DNA from: Archangium sp.
GTDB taxonomy: Bacteria; Myxococcota; Myxococcia; Myxococcales; Myxococcaceae
Direction of reading: 5' to 3'
Assembly (NCBI GenBank): GCA_016793525.1
Contig: JAEUJT010000247.1
Span: 1-6,877 of the forward strand
Length of the DNA: 6,877 nt
Under the pieces are notes generated by a model. It saw nothing but the letters and a program-made list of their open reading frames with translations. It was not told the DNA's origin and searched no databases. Shown one piece after another: positions 1-6,433 of the stretch; position 1 is the first letter of the stretch, and each line of letters begins with the position of its first letter. The position numbers and the translations under genes were made by a program.

Positions 1-1
1 G

Positions 2-1714
2 AAAGACCTGGCCGAGGTGCTCTCCGCGGTGCCGAGCGCGGTGGTGCAAGACAGCGGCGGCGCGGGCCAGCGCAAGACGGTGTCGCTCCGCGGCGCGGCA
101 CCCAACGCCACTCTGGTGCTGCTCGACGGCGTGCCGCTCGCTGGCCCGGGCATGGCGATGGACCTCGGGCGTGTTCCACTGGGCGCGCTTCGCCGCGTCG
201 ATGTGCTCCGTGGAGGCGCGTCGTCGCGTTACGGCCCGGGCGCGATGGGCGGCGTCATCAACCTCGTCACCCTCGCACCAGAGGGCCGAAGAGTCTTCGC
301 CGAGACGTCGTTCGGCAGCTTCGGCACCGCCCGGCTCCAGGCGGGAGGCGCCGCGCCGGTGCTCGGAGGCGACGCGCTGGTGGCCCTCCACGGCCTGCGC
401 ACGCTGGGCGATTTCGGCTTCGACTACGACGCCCAGCCCACGCTCGAGGGCCCGCTCGAGCGGCTGCCGCGCGCGAACAACCACGCGCTCCAGGGCGGAG
501 GCCTCCTCCGCTACCGGGCGCGGGTGCTGGGCGGCACGGTCGACGTGCTGGGCGAAGGCCTGGCCGAGACCCGCGGCCTCGCCGGCACCGCCTTCAACCC
601 CACGCCCGACGCCACCCAGCAGACCGGGCGCGGCACGCTCTCGGCGCGGCTGCTGCGGCCGTTTCTCACCTCGGGCGAGCTCTCGGTGCTCGCCTGGAGC
701 CGCCTCGACGACACCACCCTGCGCGGCAGCCCCTTCGGTGGTACCGCGTTCTCCCAGCTGGAATCGTCGTTCGGTGCGGAGGTCATGGCCTCTCAGCTGG
801 TGGCGTCACGGCACGGGCTGACCGCGCTCCTCTCCGCGGGCGGCGACTTTCTGCGCGAGCCCACCGGCCGCGACCCGTCGTGGGGTCGCTTCGGAGTGAT
901 GTTGGCCGACGAGGTGACGCTGCTCGACGGCCGCGTCTCCCTCCTCGGCGCGGCGCGGGTCGACGTCACCGGGCCCTTCGCGGTGGTGTCTCCCAAAGCG
1001 GGGGTGACCGCCCAGCTGCCCGCGTCGCTTCGCGTCTCGGCCAACGTGGGCCAAGCAGCGCGGGCGCCCAGCTTCGTCGAGCTCTACGTGGTGCAGGGCA
1101 CCTTGAGCCCCAACCTCACCCTGCAGCCAGAACGCGCGCTCACCGCCGACGCGACCCTCGCTTGGAGCCACCGGCGCGGCAAGGCCTCGGTCACCGGCTT
1201 CGGGGCGCTGTACGACAACCTCATCTCCTACGAGTACTACCCGCCGGCGCTGGCCAAGCCGTACAACATTCAAGGCGCGCGGGTGGCGGGCGTGGAGGTC
1301 GAGGCGTCGGCCACCCCCTGGCCCTGGCTCGAGGCGACCGCGAGCTACACCCTGATGGGCACCCAGAACCTGCGCGGCGACCCGCGGTACTTCGGCAAGG
1401 CGCTGCCCAACCGGCCACAGCACCGGCTCGCGGCGCGGGTGGTGGGGGGCGTTCCACTGCTCCACGGCCGCGCGGAGGTGGCGGCGCAGAGCGCGCAGTT
1501 CCTCAACCGCACCGAGACACTTTCGGCCCCGGCGCGCGCGTTCATCAACCTGGGCATCGCGACGACTCCATGGAAGAACCCGTCACTCACCGTGTCGCTC
1601 GACGTGAAGAACCTTCTCGACGTGTCGAGCTTCGATCTCGATGGATATCCACTCCCGCCGCGCGCCGTGTCCATCGCGCTCGCCGGCGCGTGGGATTTTG
1701 GGAGCCGTCCATGA
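2..1714 (+). CDS. TonB-dependent outer-membrane receptor, 5'-truncated by window edge
   Basis: This is a TonB-dependent transporter, a 22-strand outer-membrane barrel with an N-terminal plug that imports a scarce ligand using TonB/ExbBD energy. The frame is open from base 2, and the first visible residues (KDLAEVLSAVPS) are already inside the plug, so the signal peptide, TonB box and true start lie upstream. The GTG at 17 is internal. In the 570 visible residues the plug motifs are VSLRGA (about 27-32), LVLLDGVPL (about 38-46) and RYGPGAMGGVINLVT (about 76-90). The barrel follows, with family-typical AARAPSFVELY, LQPERALTAD, GARVAGVEVEA and LPNRPQHRLAARV, and a last strand ending in AWDF. The protein runs four residues (GSRP) past that Phe into an ATGA overlap with the next gene. 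Size and plug/barrel motifs fit the BtuB-like class, but siderophore or other metal-chelate ligands are equally possible. The family call is firm; the substrate is unknown. Confidence 0.95.
   Translation, partial: KDLAEVLSAVPSAVVQDSGGAGQRKTVSLRGAAPNATLVLLDGVPLAGPGMAMDLGRVPLGALRRVDVLRGGASSRYGPGAMGGVINLVTLAPEGRRVFAETSFGSFGTARLQAGGAAPVLGGDALVALHGLRTLGDFGFDYDAQPTLEGPLERLPRANNHALQGGGLLRYRARVLGGTVDVLGEGLAETRGLAGTAFNPTPDATQQTGRGTLSARLLRPFLTSGELSVLAWSRLDDTTLRGSPFGGTAFSQLESSFGAEVMASQLVASRHGLTALLSAGGDFLREPTGRDPSWGRFGVMLADEVTLLDGRVSLLGAARVDVTGPFAVVSPKAGVTAQLPASLRVSANVGQAARAPSFVELYVVQGTLSPNLTLQPERALTADATLAWSHRRGKASVTGFGALYDNLISYEYYPPALAKPYNIQGARVAGVEVEASATPWPWLEATASYTLMGTQNLRGDPRYFGKALPNRPQHRLAARVVGGVPLLHGRAEVAAQSAQFLNRTETLSAPARAFINLGIATTPWKNPSLTVSLDVKNLLDVSSFDLDGYPLPPRAVSIALAGAWDFGSRP
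1700..1704 (+). promoter_or_regulatory. Shine-Dalgarno GGGAG inside receptor 3' end
   Basis: GGGAG lies six bases before the ATG at 1711 and inside the last codons of the receptor gene. With the ATGA stop/start overlap it fixes the lipoprotein start and implies translational coupling, so the two proteins are probably made in matched amounts. Confidence 0.7.
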
Positions 1715-3357
1715 CGTCTGTGTCTGTGCGCAAGTCGTTGCAGTGGGTGCTGTTGGCCGGCCTGGCGGCGGTCTCCACGGGGTGCCCCACCACCGACATC
1801 GTCTGCAAGCCGGGCACGAGCCGCTGCGGCAACGGCTGCGTCGACGCGGTGCGCGACCGGCGAAACTGCGGCGCCTGCGGGGTGGCCTGCGCCACCGGCC
1901 AGGTGTGCGAAGCCGGAGCCTGCGTGTGCCAAGAGGCCTCGACCTCGTGCAACGGCACCTGCGTGGTGGTGGCCTACGACACCGCCAACTGCGGCGCGTG
2001 CGGCGCGGCGTGCGCGGCCGGCCAGGTGTGTGAAGCGGGCCAGTGTGGAGCGGCGTGCACCGCGGGCACCTCGGTGCGCTGCGGCGACTCATGCATCGAC
2101 GTGACGAGCGACTTCGCCAACTGCGGCGGCTGCGACCAGGGCTGCCAGACCGGCCAGGTGTGCCGCGCCGGCACGTGCACCTTCGACCTGGTGGCCGCGT
2201 GCTTCAGCTCGGGTGAGGTGACGGGGTTTCGCGCTACCACCGGCCAGCGCGGCCCAGCCGCCGACGTGGGGAACGGGCCGGGGTCGCTCGCGTCCTTCGG
2301 AGGGCGGTTGCTGAGCGCCGACGGCGTCGACCGGCGGCTCTACCAGGCGGCGCTGGCTCCGGGCGACGCCACGTACCGGCAGCTGGCGCGCTTCAACCGC
2401 ACCGGCGCGGTGCCGAACCAGGTGCTGGTCGATGAGCCCTTCGTCTACGTGGTGAATGCCGAGTCGGGCACGCTGCAGGTGCTCGAGCGCAACGCGGCGT
2501 TGAGTGGACCCGACATCGGCACGCTCGACGCGGGGGCCGAGGGCGCGCTGCCGCTGGCCACGGTGGCCGAGCTGGTGTTGGGTATGAACACCTACCCCCA
2601 GGCCATCGCCAAGCTGGGCACGACGCTGTGGGTGCCGCTCTACGGGGGCTTCGGCGCCGGCGCGGCGCAGGCGGGGCAGCGCATCGCGCGCATCTCGGTG
2701 GCGGATCCACGCGCGCCGGTAAAGGTGGGCGAAATCGACTTGGCGACGCTCGACTTGAAGCCCTTCGACGGCGGCGTCGCGGCGGCTCGGCCGTGGTCGG
2801 TCACCACGCTGGGCGGCGCGGTCTACGTGGCCCTCAACAACCTCGAGCCGTCGACCTACCAGCCCGCGGGCCCAGGCCTGGTGGCGCGCATCGACCCGGC
2901 CACCAACGCGGTGTCGCTCATCGACCTGGGGGCCGACACCTGCCTCAACCCGCAGTGGATCGCCCCGCTCGGTGACGGGCTGGCGGTGAGCTGCGGAGGC
3001 CAAGCCGAGTACACCCCGAGCTTCTCCCTCGCCGGGACGCGGCACGCCGGCGTGGTGCGGTTGAGCGCTGCGGGCCAGGTGACGGCGAGCTGGGCGCCGA
3101 CGTGCCCGGCTGGATCCGACCTGCCCGACGGCGGCACCACGTGCCCGCCGATGTTTCCCGGGCGCTTCGCGGTGCTCGAGGGGCGCCTCTACCTGGGCGA
3201 CCAGAACGCCGGGCGCATCTACGTGCTCGACACCGCCGACGGAGGGCTGGTGGAGCTCCGCGGCCCGCTTGGCTCACAAGGCTCCGCGATTCTGGCCTGC
3301 ACCCCGTCGCCAGTGACGGGCGTCGCCAACGTGGCTGACGTGCTGGCGCTCCCGTAG
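1711..3357 (+). CDS. Cysteine-rich beta-propeller lipoprotein, putative receptor partner
   Basis: A 548-residue secreted lipoprotein, not matched to a named family. Residues 1-25 are a type II signal peptide (R7 K8, hydrophobic core, lipobox STGC with C25). Proline at +2 is not a known inner-membrane retention signal, so outer-membrane placement is likely. Residues 32-156 are three 8-cysteine modules with near-identical spacing. From about 160 to the end the protein repeats a strand-turn-strand pattern of the propeller type: LASFGGRLLSADG, FVYVVNAESGTLQVL, TTLGGAVYVALNN, GLVARIDPATN, GRLYLGDQNAG, GRIYVLDTADGG. After C25 there are 30 cysteines, an even number, as expected for disulfides. The ATG at 1711 is chosen over the long upstream extension of the same frame because it has a Shine-Dalgarno and gives a clean signal peptide. 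The overlap with the TonB receptor gene suggests a surface ligand-capture partner, like BtuG with BtuB; that role is inferred. Such cysteine repeats can attract misleading automated names. Confidence 0.88.
   Translation: MTSVSVRKSLQWVLLAGLAAVSTGCPTTDIVCKPGTSRCGNGCVDAVRDRRNCGACGVACATGQVCEAGACVCQEASTSCNGTCVVVAYDTANCGACGAACAAGQVCEAGQCGAACTAGTSVRCGDSCIDVTSDFANCGGCDQGCQTGQVCRAGTCTFDLVAACFSSGEVTGFRATTGQRGPAADVGNGPGSLASFGGRLLSADGVDRRLYQAALAPGDATYRQLARFNRTGAVPNQVLVDEPFVYVVNAESGTLQVLERNAALSGPDIGTLDAGAEGALPLATVAELVLGMNTYPQAIAKLGTTLWVPLYGGFGAGAAQAGQRIARISVADPRAPVKVGEIDLATLDLKPFDGGVAAARPWSVTTLGGAVYVALNNLEPSTYQPAGPGLVARIDPATNAVSLIDLGADTCLNPQWIAPLGDGLAVSCGGQAEYTPSFSLAGTRHAGVVRLSAAGQVTASWAPTCPAGSDLPDGGTTCPPMFPGRFAVLEGRLYLGDQNAGRIYVLDTADGGLVELRGPLGSQGSAILACTPSPVTGVANVADVLALP
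1804..2178 (+). repeat. Three tandem 8-cysteine modules (protein-coding repeat)
   Basis: Within the lipoprotein, residues 32-71, 73-112 and 116-156 each follow C-x6/7-C-x3-C-x9-C-x2-C-x3-C-x5-C-x4-C. The core NCGxC recurs at residues 52, 93 and 137, giving DNA periods of 123 and 132 bases, and GQVC follows each core. The DNA copies share stretches such as ggccaggtgtg. The array sits between the lipid anchor and the propeller, so it probably acts as a rigid disulfide-stapled stalk. Confidence 0.85.
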
Positions 3358-3363
3358 CGCGCT

Positions 3364-3367
3364 AGGG
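3364..3367 (+). promoter_or_regulatory. Weak Shine-Dalgarno AGGG for coiled-coil gene
   Basis: AGGG with an eight-base spacer precedes the ATG at 3376. The gap from the previous stop is only 18 bases and shows no room for a promoter or terminator, so the gene is probably cotranscribed with the lipoprotein. Confidence 0.45.
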
Positions 3368-3375
3368 TGCGGTGA

Positions 3376-4329
3376 ATGGCCTCTCGCATCGAGCGCACCA
3401 CCACGTCGTCTGGCACGCAGCGCGCCACCCAGGCCCCCGCCACCGCTGAGACCACCAAGGCCAAGGCCGCGGCGTCTGCCGCGAAGACGGCCCCCTCGAC
3501 CACCACCGCGCCGAAAGACGGAATGGGCCGCACGGTGACGTCTGAGCTGAAGCGCATTCAGCCCGACGGAAAGCCGGTCTCTTCGTCGGCCTCGCCTGAC
3601 GCGCTCTGGTCCGACGCCGGCGAGGTGCTGCCGTCGAAAGAGGCCTGGGCGGCGCAGTCACCCAAGGCGAAGAAGGCGCGCCTCGAATCGCTCGAAGCCG
3701 AGCGCGACGCGCTGGCGAACAAGGTCGAGAAGCGGGTGAAGGTGCTGCAGGGCAAGTGGCAGCGGGTGCGCACGTCGTCGAAGGGCGAGGCGCTCCGCGA
3801 CTACCAAGAGCACACCAACCGGCTCGGCAAGCGCGCGGCGAAGTCGCTCGACTCGACGCTCGACTCGGTCGAGTCGCTGCAGCGGCGCATCAACACCCTG
3901 CGCGTCAAGGCGGCCTCGCTGGAGCGCACGCGCAACGCGACGCCCGATCAACTCAAGGAGCGCCAGCTGGTGGCGAACCAGCTGCGCGAGCTGCAGAAGC
4001 AGCAAGACGAGGCGGTGCGCAAGGCGGTGGCGCTGGTGGAGAACGAAGGCCTCACCCTCGACCTGTTCGCGCACGTCGAGCACGCCATCGACCCCGACGC
4101 GCCGTTGGTGGGGACCGGCCAGGCGCTGCTCGACCAGGTCGAGCGGCTGGTCGAGCTCACCCGCTTCATCACCTCGGTGCTGGAAGACACGCCCGCCCTG
4201 GCGCTCGAGAAGGCCGAGGCGAAGAAGCTGGCGGCGCGGGTGAGCGAAGCGCGCCTCGAGCACGAGCGGCGGGAAGAGCGCGTGATTCGGAAGGCGCGCT
4301 CCGAGCGCCAGCGCGGCGTACGACTGTAA
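3376..4329 (+). CDS. Cytoplasmic coiled-coil protein of unknown function
   Basis: A 317-residue protein I do not recognise. No signal peptide or membrane segment is visible and there is no cysteine, in sharp contrast to the preceding gene. Residues 1 to about 75 are low-complexity Ala/Thr/Ser/Lys (for example KAKAAASAAKTAPSTTTAP) and look disordered. Residues about 93-225 are strongly helical and charged with heptad-like spacing (LESLEAERDALANKVEKRV, LQRRINTLRVKAASLERT, NQLRELQKQQDEAVRKAV), broken by ATPDQL near 188-193. A less charged helix pair follows (LLDQVERLVELTRFITSVLE, about 251-270), then a charged helix and a very basic tail (ERVIRKARSERQRGVRL). The ATG has a weak Shine-Dalgarno and sits 18 bases after the lipoprotein gene, so it is probably in the same operon. 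A structural, scaffold or nucleic-acid-binding role would fit the composition, but nothing shows a link to transport. It is confidently a real gene because its frame is long and its codon use matches its neighbours. Confidence 0.8.
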   Translation: MASRIERTTTSSGTQRATQAPATAETTKAKAAASAAKTAPSTTTAPKDGMGRTVTSELKRIQPDGKPVSSSASPDALWSDAGEVLPSKEAWAAQSPKAKKARLESLEAERDALANKVEKRVKVLQGKWQRVRTSSKGEALRDYQEHTNRLGKRAAKSLDSTLDSVESLQRRINTLRVKAASLERTRNATPDQLKERQLVANQLRELQKQQDEAVRKAVALVENEGLTLDLFAHVEHAIDPDAPLVGTGQALLDQVERLVELTRFITSVLEDTPALALEKAEAKKLAARVSEARLEHERREERVIRKARSERQRGVRL

Positions 4330-4359
4330 TCAACTCCCAATCGGCGACCGTTCACGTCA

Positions 4360-4392
4360 GGCGGGGTGGCACCAAAGAGGGAGGCCCCCGCC
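4360..4392. terminator. Weak hairpin in convergent intergenic spacer
   Basis: GGCGGGG at 4360-4366 pairs with CCCCGCC at 4386-4392 around a 19-base loop. It lies in the 96-base gap between two convergent genes, where a bidirectional terminator would be expected. There is no T-tract on either side and the loop is long, so this is only a candidate. The rest of the spacer shows nothing else recognisable. Confidence 0.25.
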
Positions 4393-4425
4393 GAATGACC
4401 GCGCGCGCCGAGTCGACCGCCACGC

Positions 4426-6387
4426 TCAACGCAGAACCTTGAACACCCGCTCGTCGCCCTGGCGCAGCTCGACCAGGGTATTCGCCGGCACGTTGCGGAA
4501 CGTCTGCGTCGTGCCGGTCGCGTCGGGCCAGCGAACAGTGACCTCATCGGCGCCGGTGCACCCCGCCAGGCCGACGTGCAGCACCAGGTCGTTCTGCATG
4601 CCGAAGTGCCCGTACCCGCCGCTCACCTCTCGGGTGAACGTGCGGCCCTGGGCCTTCACCGTCACCTTCGCCCCGACAGCGGAGCGGTTCGCGGTGGTGC
4701 CGTTGCCCTGCAAGCGCAGCTCGAGCCACGCGCCGGCGGGGGCCACGTTTTCGTAGAGGTGCACTTCGCGGGAGCTCCACGACATGCGGCAGTCGCGCGC
4801 GGTGCTGCTGCCCACCACGAGGTCGAGGTCGCCGTCGCGGTCGAAGTCGGCCACCGCCAGGCCCGCGGCGCACGGGTGCTTCACGCCCCACGCGGCCGCG
4901 ACCTCTTCGAACGACACGTCACCCTTCTGCCGGAACACCAGGCTGTACTGGTCGGGGTAGTCCGACGCCCCCACCACCACGTCGAGGCGCCCGTCGTTGT
5001 CGAGGTCGCCGCCGGCGGCGTTGATGCCGCCTTCGTTCCAGTCGCGCGTCACGTGTGGCCAGACCATGCCGGTCGTCGCGTTGCTCAACCGGGAGAACGT
5101 CGGCGAAGCGTCGGTCGTGGCGTTGAGCAGCAGCTCGCTCGAGTCCGAGCCCACGCCCGCCCACCAGTGGTGAATCATCGCCGTGTAGAGGTCATTTTTG
5201 CCGTCGCCGTTCACGTCGCCGCACCAGGTGGTGAAGCCGTTGCCGTTGGCGCGCCACGGTTGATCGTCGGCCCCTTCGTTCCACGAGGCGCCCGCAGGCG
5301 TCGGGCACTGAATCGCCGGAGGGCCGACGCCGGCGCACTGCGGCTTGCTCGGAAACTGCACGCAGAAGCACTTGAAGTTCTCGTTGTCGGCGTACGTGAC
5401 GTTGTCATCGCCGCCGAAGCCCGAAGCGCGGCCGACCTCGTCGAACACGCCGAGCCCGTTGTTGACGTGCAGCAGGTTCGACTGCCGGCCGTAGGCGGTC
5501 ACCATCAGCTCCGGCGCGCCGTCGTCGTTCAGGTCGCACGCGGTGATGCCGTACGACGGGCGGTGGTTGGTGAACGCCGCGTACCCCGACTCGGTGGTGG
5601 TGAGGTTGGCCGGCCCAGTGCCGTCGGAGAAGTGCCCGTCACCAGCGCCGCGGAACAGCCGCGCCTGGTACCCGGAGTACGAGTTCGGCGCGTAGTAGTA
5701 CCCGACGTAGAGGTCGAGCTTGCCGTCGCGGTCGACGTCGGAGAAGGCCGCGCCGGTGGTGGGCAACGGCTTGTCGACAGCGCCGACGTCGGCCGGCGTG
5801 ACGAGGCTGAAGTGGCCAGCGCCGTCGTTGAGCAGCAGCTCCGAGCGGTCGCCGGTGTCGACCAACGTGGAGCCATGGTACGTGGCCGAAAACGCGTCGA
5901 GGTCTCCGTCGTTGTCGACGTCACCGAAGATGGCGAACTGCGCCGACCGGTACTGGGTGTCGGAGCCGCCGCGCACCTGAAACAACCCCGCCTCGGTCTC
6001 GGGCACGAAGTGCCGCCGCGCCGTGCCCGGAATCGGCCGGTTCATCAGCTGGTAGACGAGCTTCACGCCGGCGTCGATGCCCTGCCGCTGGTTCGTCGCC
6101 AGCGAGTGCACGACGAGGTCGGGGTAGCCGTCGTGGTCGAGGTCGGCCACCGCCAGGCGGTTGCCCAGCACGTTGAGCCCCGCCTTGCCCAGGTCCCACG
6201 ACTCGGTGGCGTCGATGAAGCGCCGGCCCGCGTCGACGGCCGGAGCCTCGGTGCAGGTGACCGCATCGGTCAGCGCCGGAATGACGTCAGGGTTGCCGGC
6301 GTCGTCTGGGCCTCCGTCGACGGGCTCAGGCTCGGTCTTGGTACAGCCGACCACCGCGACACACACCACCACCAGGCGAAGCATCAT
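4426..6387 (-). CDS. Seven-motif FG-GAP/VCBS propeller lipoprotein with ASPIC/UnbV domain
   Basis: A 653-residue lipoprotein: short signal peptide with lipobox VVGC (C15), then a Pro/Asp/Gly linker (PEPVDGGPDDAG). Seven Ca-binding FG-GAP motifs follow: DLDHDGYPDL (82), DVDNDGDLDA (156), DVDRDGKLDL (217), DLNDDGAPEL (285), DVNGDGKNDL (391), DLDNDGRLDV (461) and DFDRDGDLDL (514). Seven repeats predict one closed seven-bladed propeller of the integrin-alpha type. Residues about 330-390, between motifs 4 and 5, are a cysteine-rich insertion (C340, C342, C351, C361, C389). Residues about 551-642 match the ASPIC/UnbV C-terminal domain (SAVGAKVTV, REVSGGYGHFGMQND, VTVRWPD). Threonine at +2 suggests outer-membrane placement. 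These domains usually occur in extracellular binding or adhesion proteins; no catalytic residues are seen. The ATG at 6387 is followed at once by a second ATG at 6384, and either could be used. The gene lies 46 bases after a pilin gene on the same strand, so a pilus- or surface-related adhesive role is possible but inferred. The long plus-strand frame opposite it is a composition shadow. Confidence 0.93.
   Translation of the reverse strand: MMLRLVVVCVAVVGCTKTEPEPVDGGPDDAGNPDVIPALTDAVTCTEAPAVDAGRRFIDATESWDLGKAGLNVLGNRLAVADLDHDGYPDLVVHSLATNQRQGIDAGVKLVYQLMNRPIPGTARRHFVPETEAGLFQVRGGSDTQYRSAQFAIFGDVDNDGDLDAFSATYHGSTLVDTGDRSELLLNDGAGHFSLVTPADVGAVDKPLPTTGAAFSDVDRDGKLDLYVGYYYAPNSYSGYQARLFRGAGDGHFSDGTGPANLTTTESGYAAFTNHRPSYGITACDLNDDGAPELMVTAYGRQSNLLHVNNGLGVFDEVGRASGFGGDDNVTYADNENFKCFCVQFPSKPQCAGVGPPAIQCPTPAGASWNEGADDQPWRANGNGFTTWCGDVNGDGKNDLYTAMIHHWWAGVGSDSSELLLNATTDASPTFSRLSNATTGMVWPHVTRDWNEGGINAAGGDLDNDGRLDVVVGASDYPDQYSLVFRQKGDVSFEEVAAAWGVKHPCAAGLAVADFDRDGDLDLVVGSSTARDCRMSWSSREVHLYENVAPAGAWLELRLQGNGTTANRSAVGAKVTVKAQGRTFTREVSGGYGHFGMQNDLVLHVGLAGCTGADEVTVRWPDATGTTQTFRNVPANTLVELRQGDERVFKVLR
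4819..6144 (-). repeat. Seven DxDxDG calcium-motif blades (protein-coding repeat)
   Basis: Seven copies of D-x-[DN]-x-D-G-x-x-[DE]-[LAV] are spaced roughly 53 to 106 residues apart. Most are preceded by a short hydrophobic strand such as AVADLD, FAIFGD, AAFSDV or AAGGDL, as expected for FG-GAP blades. The widest interval (285 to 391) holds the cysteine-rich insertion. At the DNA level the copies appear on the plus strand as recurring gaggtcg/gccgtcg patterns. Confidence 0.9.
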
Positions 6388-6416
6388 GCCCCGGGCGGTA
6401 CTCCCACCGCGGGGGC
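6388..6416 (-). promoter_or_regulatory. GC-rich hairpin abutting the start codon, SD-like GGGAG in its loop
   Basis: On the plus strand, GCCCC (6388-6392) pairs with GGGGC (6412-6416) and GCGGT (6395-6399) pairs with ACCGC (6406-6410). The two helices are separated by a small 2/1 internal loop and closed by a six-base loop. Read on the minus strand, the loop is GGGAGT, the only Shine-Dalgarno-like sequence before the ATG at 6387, at an unusually long 13-base spacing. The structure fills most of the gap after the pilin stop. It has no T-tract, so it could be a pilin 3' end stabiliser, a weak terminator, a translation control element, or simply GC-rich chance. Confidence 0.4.
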
Positions 6417-6433
6417 TCGCGCAAGGGCCTCCC

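Noticed and set aside
17..19. GTG as start of the TonB receptor
   Set aside because: The frame is open before it, and the residues just upstream and downstream are mid-plug sequence. A start here would leave no signal peptide or TonB box.
880..1710. Long N-terminal extension of the lipoprotein frame, overlapping the receptor gene
   Set aside because: It is Arg/Gly/Ala-rich GC-shadow sequence antiparallel in style to real proteins, opposite the well-supported receptor frame. The ATG at 1711 has a Shine-Dalgarno and a perfect lipoprotein signal peptide.
2089..3045. 318-codon minus-strand open frame within the propeller lipoprotein
   Set aside because: It lies opposite a supported gene, is Arg/His/Gln-rich with no motifs or signal peptide, and is typical of antisense frames in high-GC DNA.
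3849..3876. Perfect 9-bp inverted repeat (CGACTCGAC / GTCGAGTCG, 10-base loop) inside the coiled-coil gene
   Set aside because: It falls in codons for repeated Leu-Asp-Ser and Val-Glu-Ser using TCG/GAC/GAG and is explained by the coding pattern; nothing suggests a terminator or attachment site.
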